Shown: positions 34,288 through 42,794, counted from the stretch's first letter. The stretch: DNA of 43,047 bases from Paenibacillus radicis (ex Xue et al. 2023) (GCF_024722015.1 NZ_JANQBD010000047.1:1-43047); one strand, 5' to 3'. The notes: a model not told the origin generated them from the letters alone. Made by a program: numbers and translations.

Positions 34288-35637
34288 ATGTCCGACAACG
34301 ATCAAATCCGAATCCCTTTTAGACAGCTGCTTTCCTTTTTTATTCCACTTGGTTTTTCGGCAAGCCTTACGGCCCTTTCCCATGTCATAATCAACAGCAC
34401 GTTAGCCCGTGCCCCGAATCCCGAGTTGGTCATTGCGAGCTATGCACTTCCAATGAGCATTATGTACATAACCGAAAGACCGGCTCTTTTGCTCAGGCAA
34501 ACCTGCTCGGTTCTTGTCAGGGACCATCAATCATTCAAATCCATGGTTCTCGTTACCTTATATGTGCTTGGTTCCATCTTTCTACTGGATTTGCTGATCG
34601 GCTATTCCCCTTTGGGCACATTCGTGTTCACCCATTTGTTCGGCGCCAGTGCAGAGATGACCGATTCCATGAAGCAAGTTTACAGGGTAGCCATGCTAGT
34701 AACTATTTTTTCCGGCATCCGCTGCGTCTTTCACGGTATTATTATTTCAAATTTACGGACCAAATGGCTGACGTTCGGTATGATTTTCCGTCTGGCCGGG
34801 ATGTATTTGCTGTCGCTTTATTTCATTAAGACCGAAGGTGTTACAAGCGGTGTCGTGGGTGCTATTATTTTTTTGACCGGTATGATCATTGAGTCTATTG
34901 TCAGCTTCATCGAAGGGCGCATTCTTCTGAAAAACGTCATTCCGAAAAAAGTCCCGAACCATCCGGTAGAGCGTCCCAAGCATATTTTCAAATTTTACAG
35001 ACCGCTGCTCTACTCAGCTTTTATTGCTGTAATTATAGAGCCTTCCATTAATGTGTACCTTGGCAAAACATCGGGAATCCAGCTCTCCGTAGCCGCATTT
35101 GCGGTCGCAGCCAGCTTGACGGAGCTCGTTCATAGCTTTTTCTCCTACATTCATCAAATTGTCCTCAACTTTTACCAAAAAGACAAGGACGCGGTCAAAC
35201 GGTTCGTTGCTGTGCTCTCATTATTTCCAAGTATATGTATGGCTATATTAGCCTACAGCCCCGTCGGTCCTTGGTTTATGCAGCATATCATGGGATTGAA
35301 TGACCGCTTGATGCCTGAAGTTCTGTCAACATTGCGTGTATTTATGATTATTACGCTTGTGTACCCTTGGCTGGATTTCTGCAACGGAATGCTAATGCTG
35401 CGAAACCAAACCAAGGTTTTCGTATATTCGCAAGCAACCAATGTTTGTACAGTATTGTTGACTCTCATTATATCCGTTGCTTTTTTCCCGGATTGGAACG
35501 GCAAGATCGGGGCGCTGGCCCAGTCGCTTGGTGCAGCAGCAGAGGTATCGGTATTGCTGTTTGTACTAGCCAAAGCCTCAAAATGGGATAATCGTTTGAC
35601 GCGCCTGCCAAAGACAACAAGAAAAGAAACCATCTAG
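34288..35637 (+). CDS. Multi-pass membrane protein, MATE/Ank-like transporter
   Basis: 449 residues with about 12 predicted membrane helices in two similar halves, as in the MOP superfamily of flippases and MATE exporters. The N-terminal helix region (LLSFFIPLGFSASLTALSHV) and IASYALPMSIMYITERP resemble the Ank (progressive ankylosis) group within this superfamily, where the substrates are citrate or pyrophosphate-like anions in animals. No polysaccharide cluster is near, so a flippase role is not indicated. The ATG follows GGAAGGA about 11 bases upstream. A terminator lies about 125 bases past the stop. Confidence 0.8.
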   Translation: MSDNDQIRIPFRQLLSFFIPLGFSASLTALSHVIINSTLARAPNPELVIASYALPMSIMYITERPALLLRQTCSVLVRDHQSFKSMVLVTLYVLGSIFLLDLLIGYSPLGTFVFTHLFGASAEMTDSMKQVYRVAMLVTIFSGIRCVFHGIIISNLRTKWLTFGMIFRLAGMYLLSLYFIKTEGVTSGVVGAIIFLTGMIIESIVSFIEGRILLKNVIPKKVPNHPVERPKHIFKFYRPLLYSAFIAVIIEPSINVYLGKTSGIQLSVAAFAVAASLTELVHSFFSYIHQIVLNFYQKDKDAVKRFVAVLSLFPSICMAILAYSPVGPWFMQHIMGLNDRLMPEVLSTLRVFMIITLVYPWLDFCNGMLMLRNQTKVFVYSQATNVCTVLLTLIISVAFFPDWNGKIGALAQSLGAAAEVSVLLFVLAKASKWDNRLTRLPKTTRKETI

Positions 35638-35655
35638 TCTACACTGGTACCTATA

Positions 35656-35861
35656 GAGGCTGACCCAAAAGTCATTTCTGGATTTTTGAACCCTCTCTCT
35701 GATAGGAATTTCCCTACTTGCTTCCACTGGGACAACCGAACTAATTGACAGTATCCTCGACAAAAAGACGCTCCCATCCCCACTTACATAGTGATTATGG
35801 GGGCGTCTTTGTACATAGTTTGGGGCCGACTCATTTACTGGCTGCCTTTTGGGACAGCCCT
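35656..35861. mobile_element. Small non-coding element with IS1182-like inverted ends (MITE candidate)
   Basis: The left end GGCTGACCCAAAAG (35658-35671) matches the inverted right end CTTTTGGGACAGCC (35846-35859) at nearly every base; such ends resemble those of IS1182-family elements (GGGGCTGTCCCAAAAGTC). The interior is about 200 bases without a transposase and includes a terminator. GGTAC occurs on both outer sides but not directly at the ends, so a target duplication is uncertain. Confidence 0.55.
35764..35811 (+). terminator. Terminator downstream of the MATE/Ank-like gene
   Basis: AAAGACGC pairs with GCGTCTTT, extended inward by CCCAT/ATGGG. T and A tracts on both sides suggest action in both directions. 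It lies inside the MITE candidate. Confidence 0.82.
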
Positions 35862-36066
35862 GTGGGTACTTTTTTATATGTAACAGCCGTGGGAATTTCA
35901 TCGTGTCAAAAGAGAATCTATACTGAAACAGACCGAATGCATTTATCAACGAAACGAATAGATACATGGTCTGAATTTGCAACTCGACCCATTCGATTCG
36001 AAACCATTGCCTCCCCCAAAAACCTGCATCCATACATCCTTTTGGCCGGTTTATCGTAATATTCTT

Positions 36067-36204
36067 AAATTCCCGCAAATGTGCAGCCTTTTTTCATGCT
36101 TAGCTGAATCTGACCGTATTCGATGAAAATTACTGTACTTTCTACAGTTTTTTCTCTGAAATTCATACATCTCTAAAAAAATAACTGCAGGTTTGCAGGA
36201 ATTT
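36067..36204. repeat. Palindromic intergenic element with 20-bp inverted ends
   Basis: AAATTCCCGCAAATGTGCAG (36067-36086) and its imperfect reverse complement at 36185-36204 match at 17 of 20 bases. Inside is a second hairpin, ACTGTA/TACAGT (36132-36148). No coding sequence is present. The rest of 35862-36471 holds no gene I can support, apart from short hairpins. Confidence 0.7.
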
Positions 36205-36471
36205 GATGCGGAGTAATGATCGGGGGAGGGCACAGCTCTGGTTTGAGGTTGGCTTTTTAATATATTTGAAAAAAAGCAGCCTTTTTCAGTGCCCTAGTTC
36301 AATACAGGAATAATCTTATGACAGCTGCCTGAATCTTTTAGTGTCCTTGACAAAGGGTCCAGAACTAATCAGGAATCGTTGTTTCAACGCTCCTTTTTGT
36401 CACCCAAAACAAACATCAACCCGGAGCTCCTCGCCGCAGCATGGTTTCTCCGGGTCCTTCCCCAGGTTCGT

Positions 36472-37863
36472 TCACTTTCCTGCCGCCGCTATCGCCCAAG
36501 CCTCATCCAACGCCAGCTGGCCCTGCTCCTGCAGCTGCTGCAAGCCTTTATCGACGCTGACCTCGCCTTTCATCATAGCCGACACTTGCTGCAAGGAAAC
36601 CTTTCTGTAAGCTTCGCCGAAACTGCGAGGAATGCTTTCATTGTAGCTGGCTTGAGTAGTTTCGTCATATGATATTTGGTAAAAAGGCTCCAGGCTATGC
36701 CCGTCCATTTCCTTGGCGAACGCCTTGCGAACCGGCAGCTCGACTGATGTTTTGGCTTCAATCCTGGCAGCCTCCGCACTATTAAAAAATTTGACAACTT
36801 CCCAAGCATTCGTTACATTTTCCGCTTGCGCATTAATACTGAATATGGGATACAGGTAAAAGTTGGGACTGCGCTTGTGGTTTGGATCTGCCGAAGGTGT
36901 ACTTGTCATAGACCATGCAAAGGTGGCCCCCCGCTGCTTCAAGCCGGATATTTGCCCGATGTTGGAAATCGTCATGGCCGAGCGTCCTGCACTGAATAAG
37001 TCCTCTGCTTCTACATCTTCCTTGTCATAGCGGGTTTTATCCTCAGGGGAATAGGTCCATTGCAGCATTCCGCTTTTGTACCCCTCAATGACCATCGTAT
37101 AAATGCGTTTCCATGCCTCTGTGTTAATCAATAGCTTCTTGCCTTCCGCATCCACCAGGCTAAGCCCTTGGGTTTGCCCGATATAGTCGGCAAAATCTTG
37201 AGGAGACTTCATATAGCCCATATGAAAACCGTAGATTCGCTCCGCTTTACTGCCATCCGCAGGGAATCGCGCCGCCAAACGGAACATGTCCTCCCAGGTC
37301 ATTCGATCCGTAGGATAAGGAATTTGATAGCGGTCGAACAAATCCTTATTATAAAACATGACCGAGCTCGAAAAGGACGGGGCCAACCCGTAAAGCTTGC
37401 CCTGACCTTTGATCTTCAAATAATCGACCGCAGCAGGAAGTAAATTTTCGATGTCAAAATGATCCTTCGCTACCAATGGAGATAAATCGTATAATCTTCC
37501 CGTTGAAGCGAGCTTATCGTAATCGAAGCTGTTGGTGAACAGCAAGTCAGGCCTCTGCTCATCAACCAGCTTCATGTACTCCTTCAACGGATCCTTCCCT
37601 TGTCCATATATATCCTGAGTAGGTATAATCTGCACCTCAAGCTCTGGGAATTTAGCTATAAAATAATCAGCGTACATATGCTGGAATGAGTCCTCGCTGC
37701 CGAAGGCTATCTTCAGCACTCCTTTGGGCGAGGATGCCTGCTGCGGCTTCTGATCGCAGCCGCTGCTGAGCATTACAGCTGCCGTCAACACGGCTGCACT
37801 GACGTATTTCCATCTTGTGAGGGTCAGGCCTGTTCCCCCTCTTTCATTTTCTCTATGCTCCAT
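36472..37863 (-). CDS. Solute-binding lipoprotein in the ECF sigma operon
   Basis: 463 residues: lipoprotein signal with lipobox SSGC (Cys36), then a family 1 extracellular solute-binding fold (VLKIAFGSEDSFQHMYADYF, YKLYGLAPSFS-like strand, MFYNKDLFDRYQIPYP, MTWEDMFRLAARFP, AWEVVKFFNSAEAARI). It closely resembles the extracellular part of the upstream anti-sigma-like protein: both have YNKDLFDxYxxPYP, M(T/S)WExxxxLAARFP and a C-terminal Gln-rich helix with a DExxxxLQ/QLQ segment. No ABC permease is present. It is the last gene of the operon and probably supplies ligand to, or competes with, the sensor. The start has AAGGGAG nine bases upstream. Confidence 0.92.
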   Translation of the reverse strand: MEHRENERGGTGLTLTRWKYVSAAVLTAAVMLSSGCDQKPQQASSPKGVLKIAFGSEDSFQHMYADYFIAKFPELEVQIIPTQDIYGQGKDPLKEYMKLVDEQRPDLLFTNSFDYDKLASTGRLYDLSPLVAKDHFDIENLLPAAVDYLKIKGQGKLYGLAPSFSSSVMFYNKDLFDRYQIPYPTDRMTWEDMFRLAARFPADGSKAERIYGFHMGYMKSPQDFADYIGQTQGLSLVDAEGKKLLINTEAWKRIYTMVIEGYKSGMLQWTYSPEDKTRYDKEDVEAEDLFSAGRSAMTISNIGQISGLKQRGATFAWSMTSTPSADPNHKRSPNFYLYPIFSINAQAENVTNAWEVVKFFNSAEAARIEAKTSVELPVRKAFAKEMDGHSLEPFYQISYDETTQASYNESIPRSFGEAYRKVSLQQVSAMMKGEVSVDKGLQQLQEQGQLALDEAWAIAAAGK

Positions 37864-37872
37864 AGCTCAGAT

Positions 37873-37914
37873 CTCCCTTGCTCTTTTCTCCCTTGCTCTT
37901 TTCTCCCTTGCTCT
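37873..37914. repeat. Three 15-bp repeats, each with a Shine-Dalgarno core
   Basis: CTCCCTTGCTCTTTT is repeated at 37873 and 37888, with 12 of 15 bases again at 37903. On the coding (minus) strand every unit carries AAGGGAG, and the last one is the ribosome binding site of the downstream lipoprotein gene. Copy number change could tune its translation. Confidence 0.85.
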
Positions 37915-37944
37915 CCTCTTGCCTGCCTGACCTCAAGCCAGTAG

Positions 37945-39498
37945 TCAGTTGCTGCTGCTCAGCAAGGCACTGTACAGAGCCTGCTGAGCCTCATCCTGCA
38001 GCTGCTTCAGCATTTCATCCAGCTTCATACGGCCTTCTATGACAGCTTTAGCCTGCTGAGCCGCTACTGGCGAGTAAGCCTCCTTGAACTTGCCCAGAAT
38101 CCGCGGATGGATAGATGACTCCGCATTTGTCTCCGGCGGCTTCATACTGTAAAACGGTGCATAATTGTGCCCATCATTCGGTTTTATCGACTGAAACCGT
38201 GTCGACAAGCCTCCTCCTCCCAGCGTCCGACTGAGCTTCCGGGCCATTTCCTCACTGTTGATCAGCTTAACCATCTCCCAAGCTGCACGCTGCTGATCGG
38301 ACTGCGCATTTACCGCATATACGGGCCCAGGAGTAATGGAAGCCGATTCATCCGGGCGCGCCGGATTTACAGGCTCACTCACTATGTCCCAGTTGAAGGA
38401 TGGCATTTTATACTGTGTTTTTGCCATTTCCAAATCTTTGCTTAATGAATATCCACCCAGAGCTATCGCGGCTGTGCCGGATATAAACGGATTTCTTTTA
38501 TACACCTCATCCATCATCATGTTTCCTTGAGGTCTCGGTTGAGGCTGATACATATATCCCTTTGCATAGCCATCGATTGCGAGGCTCCACGCCTTTTTCC
38601 AGGCATCGGTATTTAATGTCGCTTGATCACCCTTGGCGTTAATCATGCTAAGGCCATTGGTCTTGGCAATCAGCTCGGCCAGTCCCGAAGCCTCGCTATA
38701 ATAGTAAGGCATAAGCCCATACACACGATCGCTGCCTGTACCGCCGGTAGGGAAACGCGCCGCCAGTTGAAGCAGAGACTCCCAGCTCATGCCGTTCACC
38801 GGATAAGGAACCCCGTACTTGTCGAACAAATCCTTATTGTAATAGATTGCGTTCATGTCGTACTCCGGGGTCAATCCGTACAGCTTGCCGTCTCCGAGCT
38901 TGCGCAGCATATCCGTTACGCCAGGATTTTGATTCTGAAGATCATAGTTATCCTGCTTCATGACCGCGTCAAGCGGGTACAGCCGACCTTCCTTGGCTAA
39001 CTCGCCATACAAAAACGTTGGCAAATACAGTACATCCGGTTTTTCCTTTTCCATCATCTCAAGCACCATTGCCTTGTTGGTTCGGTCATTCCACCCATTG
39101 TCACCTACCGGAATAACCTTAATCTCAATATTCGGGTAGCGGATGGTATAGGCTTTGCCGTATCGCGTCATAAATGTATTCTCATGGAAATAAGCTACTT
39201 TGAGCGTCGTTTCTTTCACTTTATCAATAGGCTCCAAGGCTATTGGGGTCACAGGCTTTGAAAGTTGACCCAACCATACGCTCAACTGCTCCTTTTCACT
39301 AAGGCCAAACACAAGCAGCAGCATGCAAAAGGCCAATGCTGGACCTACCCGCAGCCAGGTTCGATTTCTCGGACGTTCCCTCACTTCAACACGCTCCTTA
39401 ATTTTTCGCATTAACTGTTTGGAAAAGCCTCCCTCGCCCGGTCGGATCGGGGTGCCGGCAAGCTGCTTCTCCCATTGCTCAGGTTCCATTCGCTTCAT
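37945..39498 (-). CDS. Membrane anti-sigma-like protein with an extracellular solute-binding domain
   Basis: 517 residues. A short cytoplasmic segment (1-48, helical, EPEQWEKQLAGTPIRP to LMRKIKERVEVRER) is followed by one membrane helix (about 49-66, WLRVGPALAFCMLLLVFG), then a solute-binding fold (about 98-517: LKVAYFHENTFMTRYGKAY, YYNKDLFDKYGVPYP, MSWESLLQLAARFP). The topology is N-in, C-out with no cleavage site, so the binding domain stays fixed to the membrane. The gene overlaps the stop of the ECF sigma gene by four bases, the classic place of an anti-sigma factor. The N-terminus lacks the His-Cys zinc motif of ZAS anti-sigma factors. Sigma binding is inferred from position and topology. 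Confidence 0.88.
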   Translation of the reverse strand: MKRMEPEQWEKQLAGTPIRPGEGGFSKQLMRKIKERVEVRERPRNRTWLRVGPALAFCMLLLVFGLSEKEQLSVWLGQLSKPVTPIALEPIDKVKETTLKVAYFHENTFMTRYGKAYTIRYPNIEIKVIPVGDNGWNDRTNKAMVLEMMEKEKPDVLYLPTFLYGELAKEGRLYPLDAVMKQDNYDLQNQNPGVTDMLRKLGDGKLYGLTPEYDMNAIYYNKDLFDKYGVPYPVNGMSWESLLQLAARFPTGGTGSDRVYGLMPYYYSEASGLAELIAKTNGLSMINAKGDQATLNTDAWKKAWSLAIDGYAKGYMYQPQPRPQGNMMMDEVYKRNPFISGTAAIALGGYSLSKDLEMAKTQYKMPSFNWDIVSEPVNPARPDESASITPGPVYAVNAQSDQQRAAWEMVKLINSEEMARKLSRTLGGGGLSTRFQSIKPNDGHNYAPFYSMKPPETNAESSIHPRILGKFKEAYSPVAAQQAKAVIEGRMKLDEMLKQLQDEAQQALYSALLSSSN

Positions 39499-40040
39499 AG
39501 CGTCCTCCCCTCCTTGTCCAATAATTTGGACACCTTTACTCTAGCCCGGTGCAGTCTCGATTTGATCGTACCCTCAGAGAGCGAGAGCAGCCGCGCAATT
39601 TCGATATACGACAGCTGATGATGGGCATGCAGCAGCAGCACCTCGCGCAGCTTACGCGGCAGTGCGAGAACTACCAGCCATACCTCCTCGCTGACCAGTT
39701 GGCTCATGACCTCCGTCTCCGCTGAAGGCGTGCTTTCCTCGCGTACCGGTTGACCGAAAGGGATAACTCTGCGAAACCAGGCAGAACGCCAGTGATCTCT
39801 AACCAGATTGCGCGTAATGGTTAGCAGCCACGTTTTCACAGAAGCTTCTCCTCGAAAGGAGTACAGCCGTTCATATACTTTTATAAATACATCCTGCGTT
39901 ATATCGTCTGCCAATTCCGAGCGCCGGGTTAGAAAAAACGCGTAGTTCCACACATCCTCGCCGTATGCGAGCATCAGCTCCTCCAAGACAGCATTTTTGT
40001 CCATCCCCTCGGAGATTGATTTCAAGTATTCAAAAGCCAC
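39495..40040 (-). CDS. ECF-type RNA polymerase sigma factor
   Basis: 181 residues with the two ECF domains: sigma2 (about 20-95; ELADDITQDVFIKVYERLY, the core-binding region, and TWLLTITRNLVRDHWR, the -10 reader) and sigma4 (about 120-175; LPRKLREVLLLHAHHQLSY and a helix-turn-helix IEIARLLSLSEGTIKSRLHRAR). The length is normal. The start is GTG with GAGGTG eight bases upstream. It overlaps the anti-sigma-like gene by four bases. An ECF-type promoter lies upstream, so it probably activates its own operon. Confidence 0.95.
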   Translation of the reverse strand: MAFEYLKSISEGMDKNAVLEELMLAYGEDVWNYAFFLTRRSELADDITQDVFIKVYERLYSFRGEASVKTWLLTITRNLVRDHWRSAWFRRVIPFGQPVREESTPSAETEVMSQLVSEEVWLVVLALPRKLREVLLLHAHHQLSYIEIARLLSLSEGTIKSRLHRARVKVSKLLDKEGRTL

Positions 40041-40062
40041 CCTTCACTCACCTCTTAACCAA

Positions 40063-40090
40063 TTGGACGACAGTGCCAGGAAAAGGTTCC
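40063..40090 (-). promoter_or_regulatory. Candidate ECF autoregulatory promoter
   Basis: On the minus strand GGAACC (40090-40085) and CGTC (40069-40066) are separated by 15 bases, the -35 and -10 elements typical of ECF sigma promoters. They lie 26 to 50 bases upstream of the sigma gene start. Autoregulation is inferred. Confidence 0.65.
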
Positions 40091-40327
40091 CTAAATACCC
40101 ACTTTTTTTGCGAAATGCAGGAAAAATCTGCAACCTTCGATCCTGCTCAATCGTCACTTTAGTGTCAACCATCTCAAGTCTGCAAAATTTATTTACTCCG
40201 ATAATCATTTGTGTCATAAACCTTTCACCACTTAGGCCGTTCCCATGGTAAACTAAACATATACGAGCTCACATAAGCCTAAAATCATCTACATAAGGAT
40301 TTATTACATAAGGAGTGAGAACTCATC

Positions 40328-40465
40328 ATGGCCGTTCAATTTAAAAATGGCTCTACGCGTAAGCGGAGGGATTGGCGCCGAATTACGGTGTTCATTCTTT
40401 GCGGCCTTCTTACGGGTATTTTATTCTGGATTTTTGTTCTATGGTCGTCTTTAAAAACCGGATAG
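40328..40465 (+). CDS. 45-residue membrane protein upstream of the PBP gene
   Basis: A basic N-terminus (MAVQFKNGSTRKRRDWRR) is followed by one hydrophobic helix (about 19-41, ITVFILCGLLTGILFWIFVL) and a short end. The ATG has AAGGAGTG about ten bases upstream. The stop lies 15 bases before the penicillin-binding protein start, so the two are one operon. Function unknown; small single-pass proteins next to division or elongation PBPs often modulate them. Not a homologue of FtsL by length. Confidence 0.7.
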   Translation: MAVQFKNGSTRKRRDWRRITVFILCGLLTGILFWIFVLWSSLKTG

Positions 40466-40480
40466 CTGGGGTGGCAAACA

Positions 40481-42535
40481 ATGAGAAACCGTTTTTTTCA
40501 GTTCACAGAGGATCAATCGGAGAAAAAAGAAATCCGAAAACGCAGACATTTCTCAATCCGGTTAAATGTGTTCTTTTTTGCTACTTTTTTAATGTTTACG
40601 GTACTTATTGTTCGTCTGGCTATCCTGCAGTTCGTAGAAGGCCCCAGACTGAGTCTCGAAGCATCCAAGGGCTCTATCAGCGACAGCCCCATCGCTCCGA
40701 TCCGCGGCTCTATTTATGACCGCACAGGTTATGCTATTGCCCAATCGCGAGCTATGCAATCTCTCTATTACCGTGTTGAGGGTGGTACGACCAATCGAGA
40801 TCAAATTATCCAAATGGCCAGAACGCTTGAGGATATTTTTGCCCGTTACGGCAAGCCAACAGCCAAGCAGCTATCCGCAGCTGATATATTGAAGCTCATG
40901 GATGTCGGCTTCGATATGGATAAAATGAAGACTAAGGAGCCGAGCTATTATTCCGTCCCGCGAAGAGTTAAGGCTGATCTTTCCAGAGAAGAGATCGCTT
41001 ATTTGCTGGAGCATAGAGATCTGCTGAAGGGCATCGAAGTATTCGAGGACAGTATCCGCTATTATGATTCACAGACGATTGCAAGCCAGCTGGTCGGCTA
41101 TATGAAACGGTTCAGCGCGGCCCGGAATCCCGTCTCAGGGCTCGATTTCTATAAAGGAAAAACCGATGAATATTTGGATGTGGAGGATGTCGGCTTCGAT
41201 GGACTAGAGCTGATGTATCAAGAAGAGCTTCGGGGTAAAAAGGGCATCAAATCCTACCCCCTTAACGCTGCGCAAAAAATCATCGGTCCTGCTACCATCA
41301 CCCCGCCGGAGAAAGGCCACAACCTTTATCTGACTTTGGATAAAAATGTGCAGCTGGCGACAGAGCAAGCCATAGTCGATCATCTGGCATTTCTTCGCAA
41401 CCGCAGCTTGGCCGGCGAGTTCGGCTATGCGCCTAATGCCCGCTCAGGCTATGCCGTGGCGATGGAGGTCAAGACAGGCAAAGTAGTTGCCATGGCCAGT
41501 ATGCCGGATTACGATACTAACAAATGGACCGGCGGTATGAGCAACGAAGAATACAATCAGATTATTCCGTTCGTCAATAATGGGACGATTACGACCTCTT
41601 ATCCCGATTTTCCTACGGACAAGGAAAGAGCCAAGCATCCTTCCTCCATCGTCTATATGGGTTCGACTATTAAACCGCTGACGATACTGATCGGTTTAAT
41701 GGAAGGGGTTCTTTCAACCGGCAGCACGTATAGCGACAACGGATCATTTACATTCGGCCGGGGCAATGGAGCTACTATCTCCAACTCAGATGGTCACGCA
41801 TATGGGCTGCTCAATCCAACGACTGCGATACAAAATTCATCCAACACGTACATGTCCGCTATGGTCGGCATTCCTCTCTGGAACAAGTATGGCGGGGAGA
41901 AATCGAAGGTTCTCGATGTTTGGGCAGAGCATTTGGCTGAATTCGGACTTGGTGTCAAAACAGGCAGCAAGCTACCTAATGAATACGAAGGCTCTAATGA
42001 ATTTATAAAAAATGCCAAGACCAGCAGTATGCAGTCCGCTATGGTTTACGCTTCATGGGGACAAAACGAGAAATATACGACCCTGCAGCTTGCTCAGTTT
42101 TCTGCCACACTTGCTAGCCGGGGCAAACGGATGATGCCTCAGTTCGTTGAGAAAATTACCAAATCGAACGGAGAGCTGGTTAGCGGGTATGAGCCTCAAA
42201 TGCTAAATGAGGTTAATTATCCAAAGGAATATTGGGAGACCGTCATTCGCGGAATGAAGAGTGGAGCGGAAGGGATCGACACCCTCCCATTCCCTGTTGC
42301 CCGCAAGACAGGTACATCGACGCAGGATGTATCGGGTGGACGGGTAGATAACGCCGTGTTCGTCTCCTTCGCCCCGGTTGATAATCCGGTGCTTGCTGTA
42401 GCTGTTGTCGTCCCCGAGGGCCGCTTCGGCCGCTACGGCGCCTCTCCGATTGCAGCCAAAATCTATCAGGCCTACGATCAATATGTCGGCGGACTAAGCA
42501 ATCCCGTCGTTAGCGTCGGCACCAAGAAGCCGTAG
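40481..42535 (+). CDS. Class B penicillin-binding protein (peptidoglycan transpeptidase)
   Basis: 684 residues: a cytoplasmic N-terminus, one membrane helix (about 27-48, LNVFFFATFLMFTVLIVRLA), a PBP dimer domain (about 65-250; IRGSIYDRTGYAIA), and the transpeptidase domain with S395-T-I-K, S453-S-N and K609-T-G. It cross-links peptidoglycan stem peptides outside the membrane and is the target of beta-lactams. The type is PBP2-like; no PASTA domains are seen, so it is more like PbpA/PBP2 (elongation or sporulation) than PBP2B/SpoVD. It follows a small membrane gene and ends with a strong terminator. ATG at 40481 has a weak GGGGTGG upstream. Confidence 0.93.
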   Translation: MRNRFFQFTEDQSEKKEIRKRRHFSIRLNVFFFATFLMFTVLIVRLAILQFVEGPRLSLEASKGSISDSPIAPIRGSIYDRTGYAIAQSRAMQSLYYRVEGGTTNRDQIIQMARTLEDIFARYGKPTAKQLSAADILKLMDVGFDMDKMKTKEPSYYSVPRRVKADLSREEIAYLLEHRDLLKGIEVFEDSIRYYDSQTIASQLVGYMKRFSAARNPVSGLDFYKGKTDEYLDVEDVGFDGLELMYQEELRGKKGIKSYPLNAAQKIIGPATITPPEKGHNLYLTLDKNVQLATEQAIVDHLAFLRNRSLAGEFGYAPNARSGYAVAMEVKTGKVVAMASMPDYDTNKWTGGMSNEEYNQIIPFVNNGTITTSYPDFPTDKERAKHPSSIVYMGSTIKPLTILIGLMEGVLSTGSTYSDNGSFTFGRGNGATISNSDGHAYGLLNPTTAIQNSSNTYMSAMVGIPLWNKYGGEKSKVLDVWAEHLAEFGLGVKTGSKLPNEYEGSNEFIKNAKTSSMQSAMVYASWGQNEKYTTLQLAQFSATLASRGKRMMPQFVEKITKSNGELVSGYEPQMLNEVNYPKEYWETVIRGMKSGAEGIDTLPFPVARKTGTSTQDVSGGRVDNAVFVSFAPVDNPVLAVAVVVPEGRFGRYGASPIAAKIYQAYDQYVGGLSNPVVSVGTKKP

Positions 42536-42560
42536 GCTGCTTTCATAGCGCCAACGTACG

Positions 42561-42613
42561 AAGGGTCTGCCCCTCAAAAGTAGCTTTAGCTACTAGGGGG
42601 CAGACCCTTTTGT
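42561..42613 (+). terminator. Terminator of the PBP operon
   Basis: AAGGGTCTGCCCC pairs with GGGGCAGACCCTT, with an inner GTAGC/GCTAC stem, and T residues follow. It is 25 bases past the stop codon. Confidence 0.92.
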
Positions 42614-42655
42614 ATGTTGCTTAGTTGATGGCGCGAGAACCGCTGTTCGAAGGCT

Positions 42656-42794
42656 GCTTTTAGCGTGCTTTTAGCGTGCTTTTAGCGTGCTTTTAGCGTG
42701 CTTTTAGCGTGCTTTTAGCGTGCTTTTAGCGTGCTTTTAGCGTGCTTTTAGCGTGCTTTTAGCGTGCTTTTAGCGTGCTTTTAGCGTGCTTTTA
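42656..42794. repeat. 12 identical copies of an 11-bp tandem repeat
   Basis: The unit GCTTTTAGCGT repeats without error from 42656 to 42787, plus a partial copy. The period is close to one helical turn. No gene covers it. Confidence 0.95.

Noticed and set aside
35578..36078. A 166-codon minus-strand frame after the MATE/Ank-like gene
   Set aside because: It runs through a terminator and the MITE candidate, has no ribosome binding site and no protein-like pattern.
42656..42794. The 11-bp array as a CRISPR or plasmid-type iteron origin
   Set aside because: There are no spacers, and no replication initiator gene or AT-rich unwinding region beside it.
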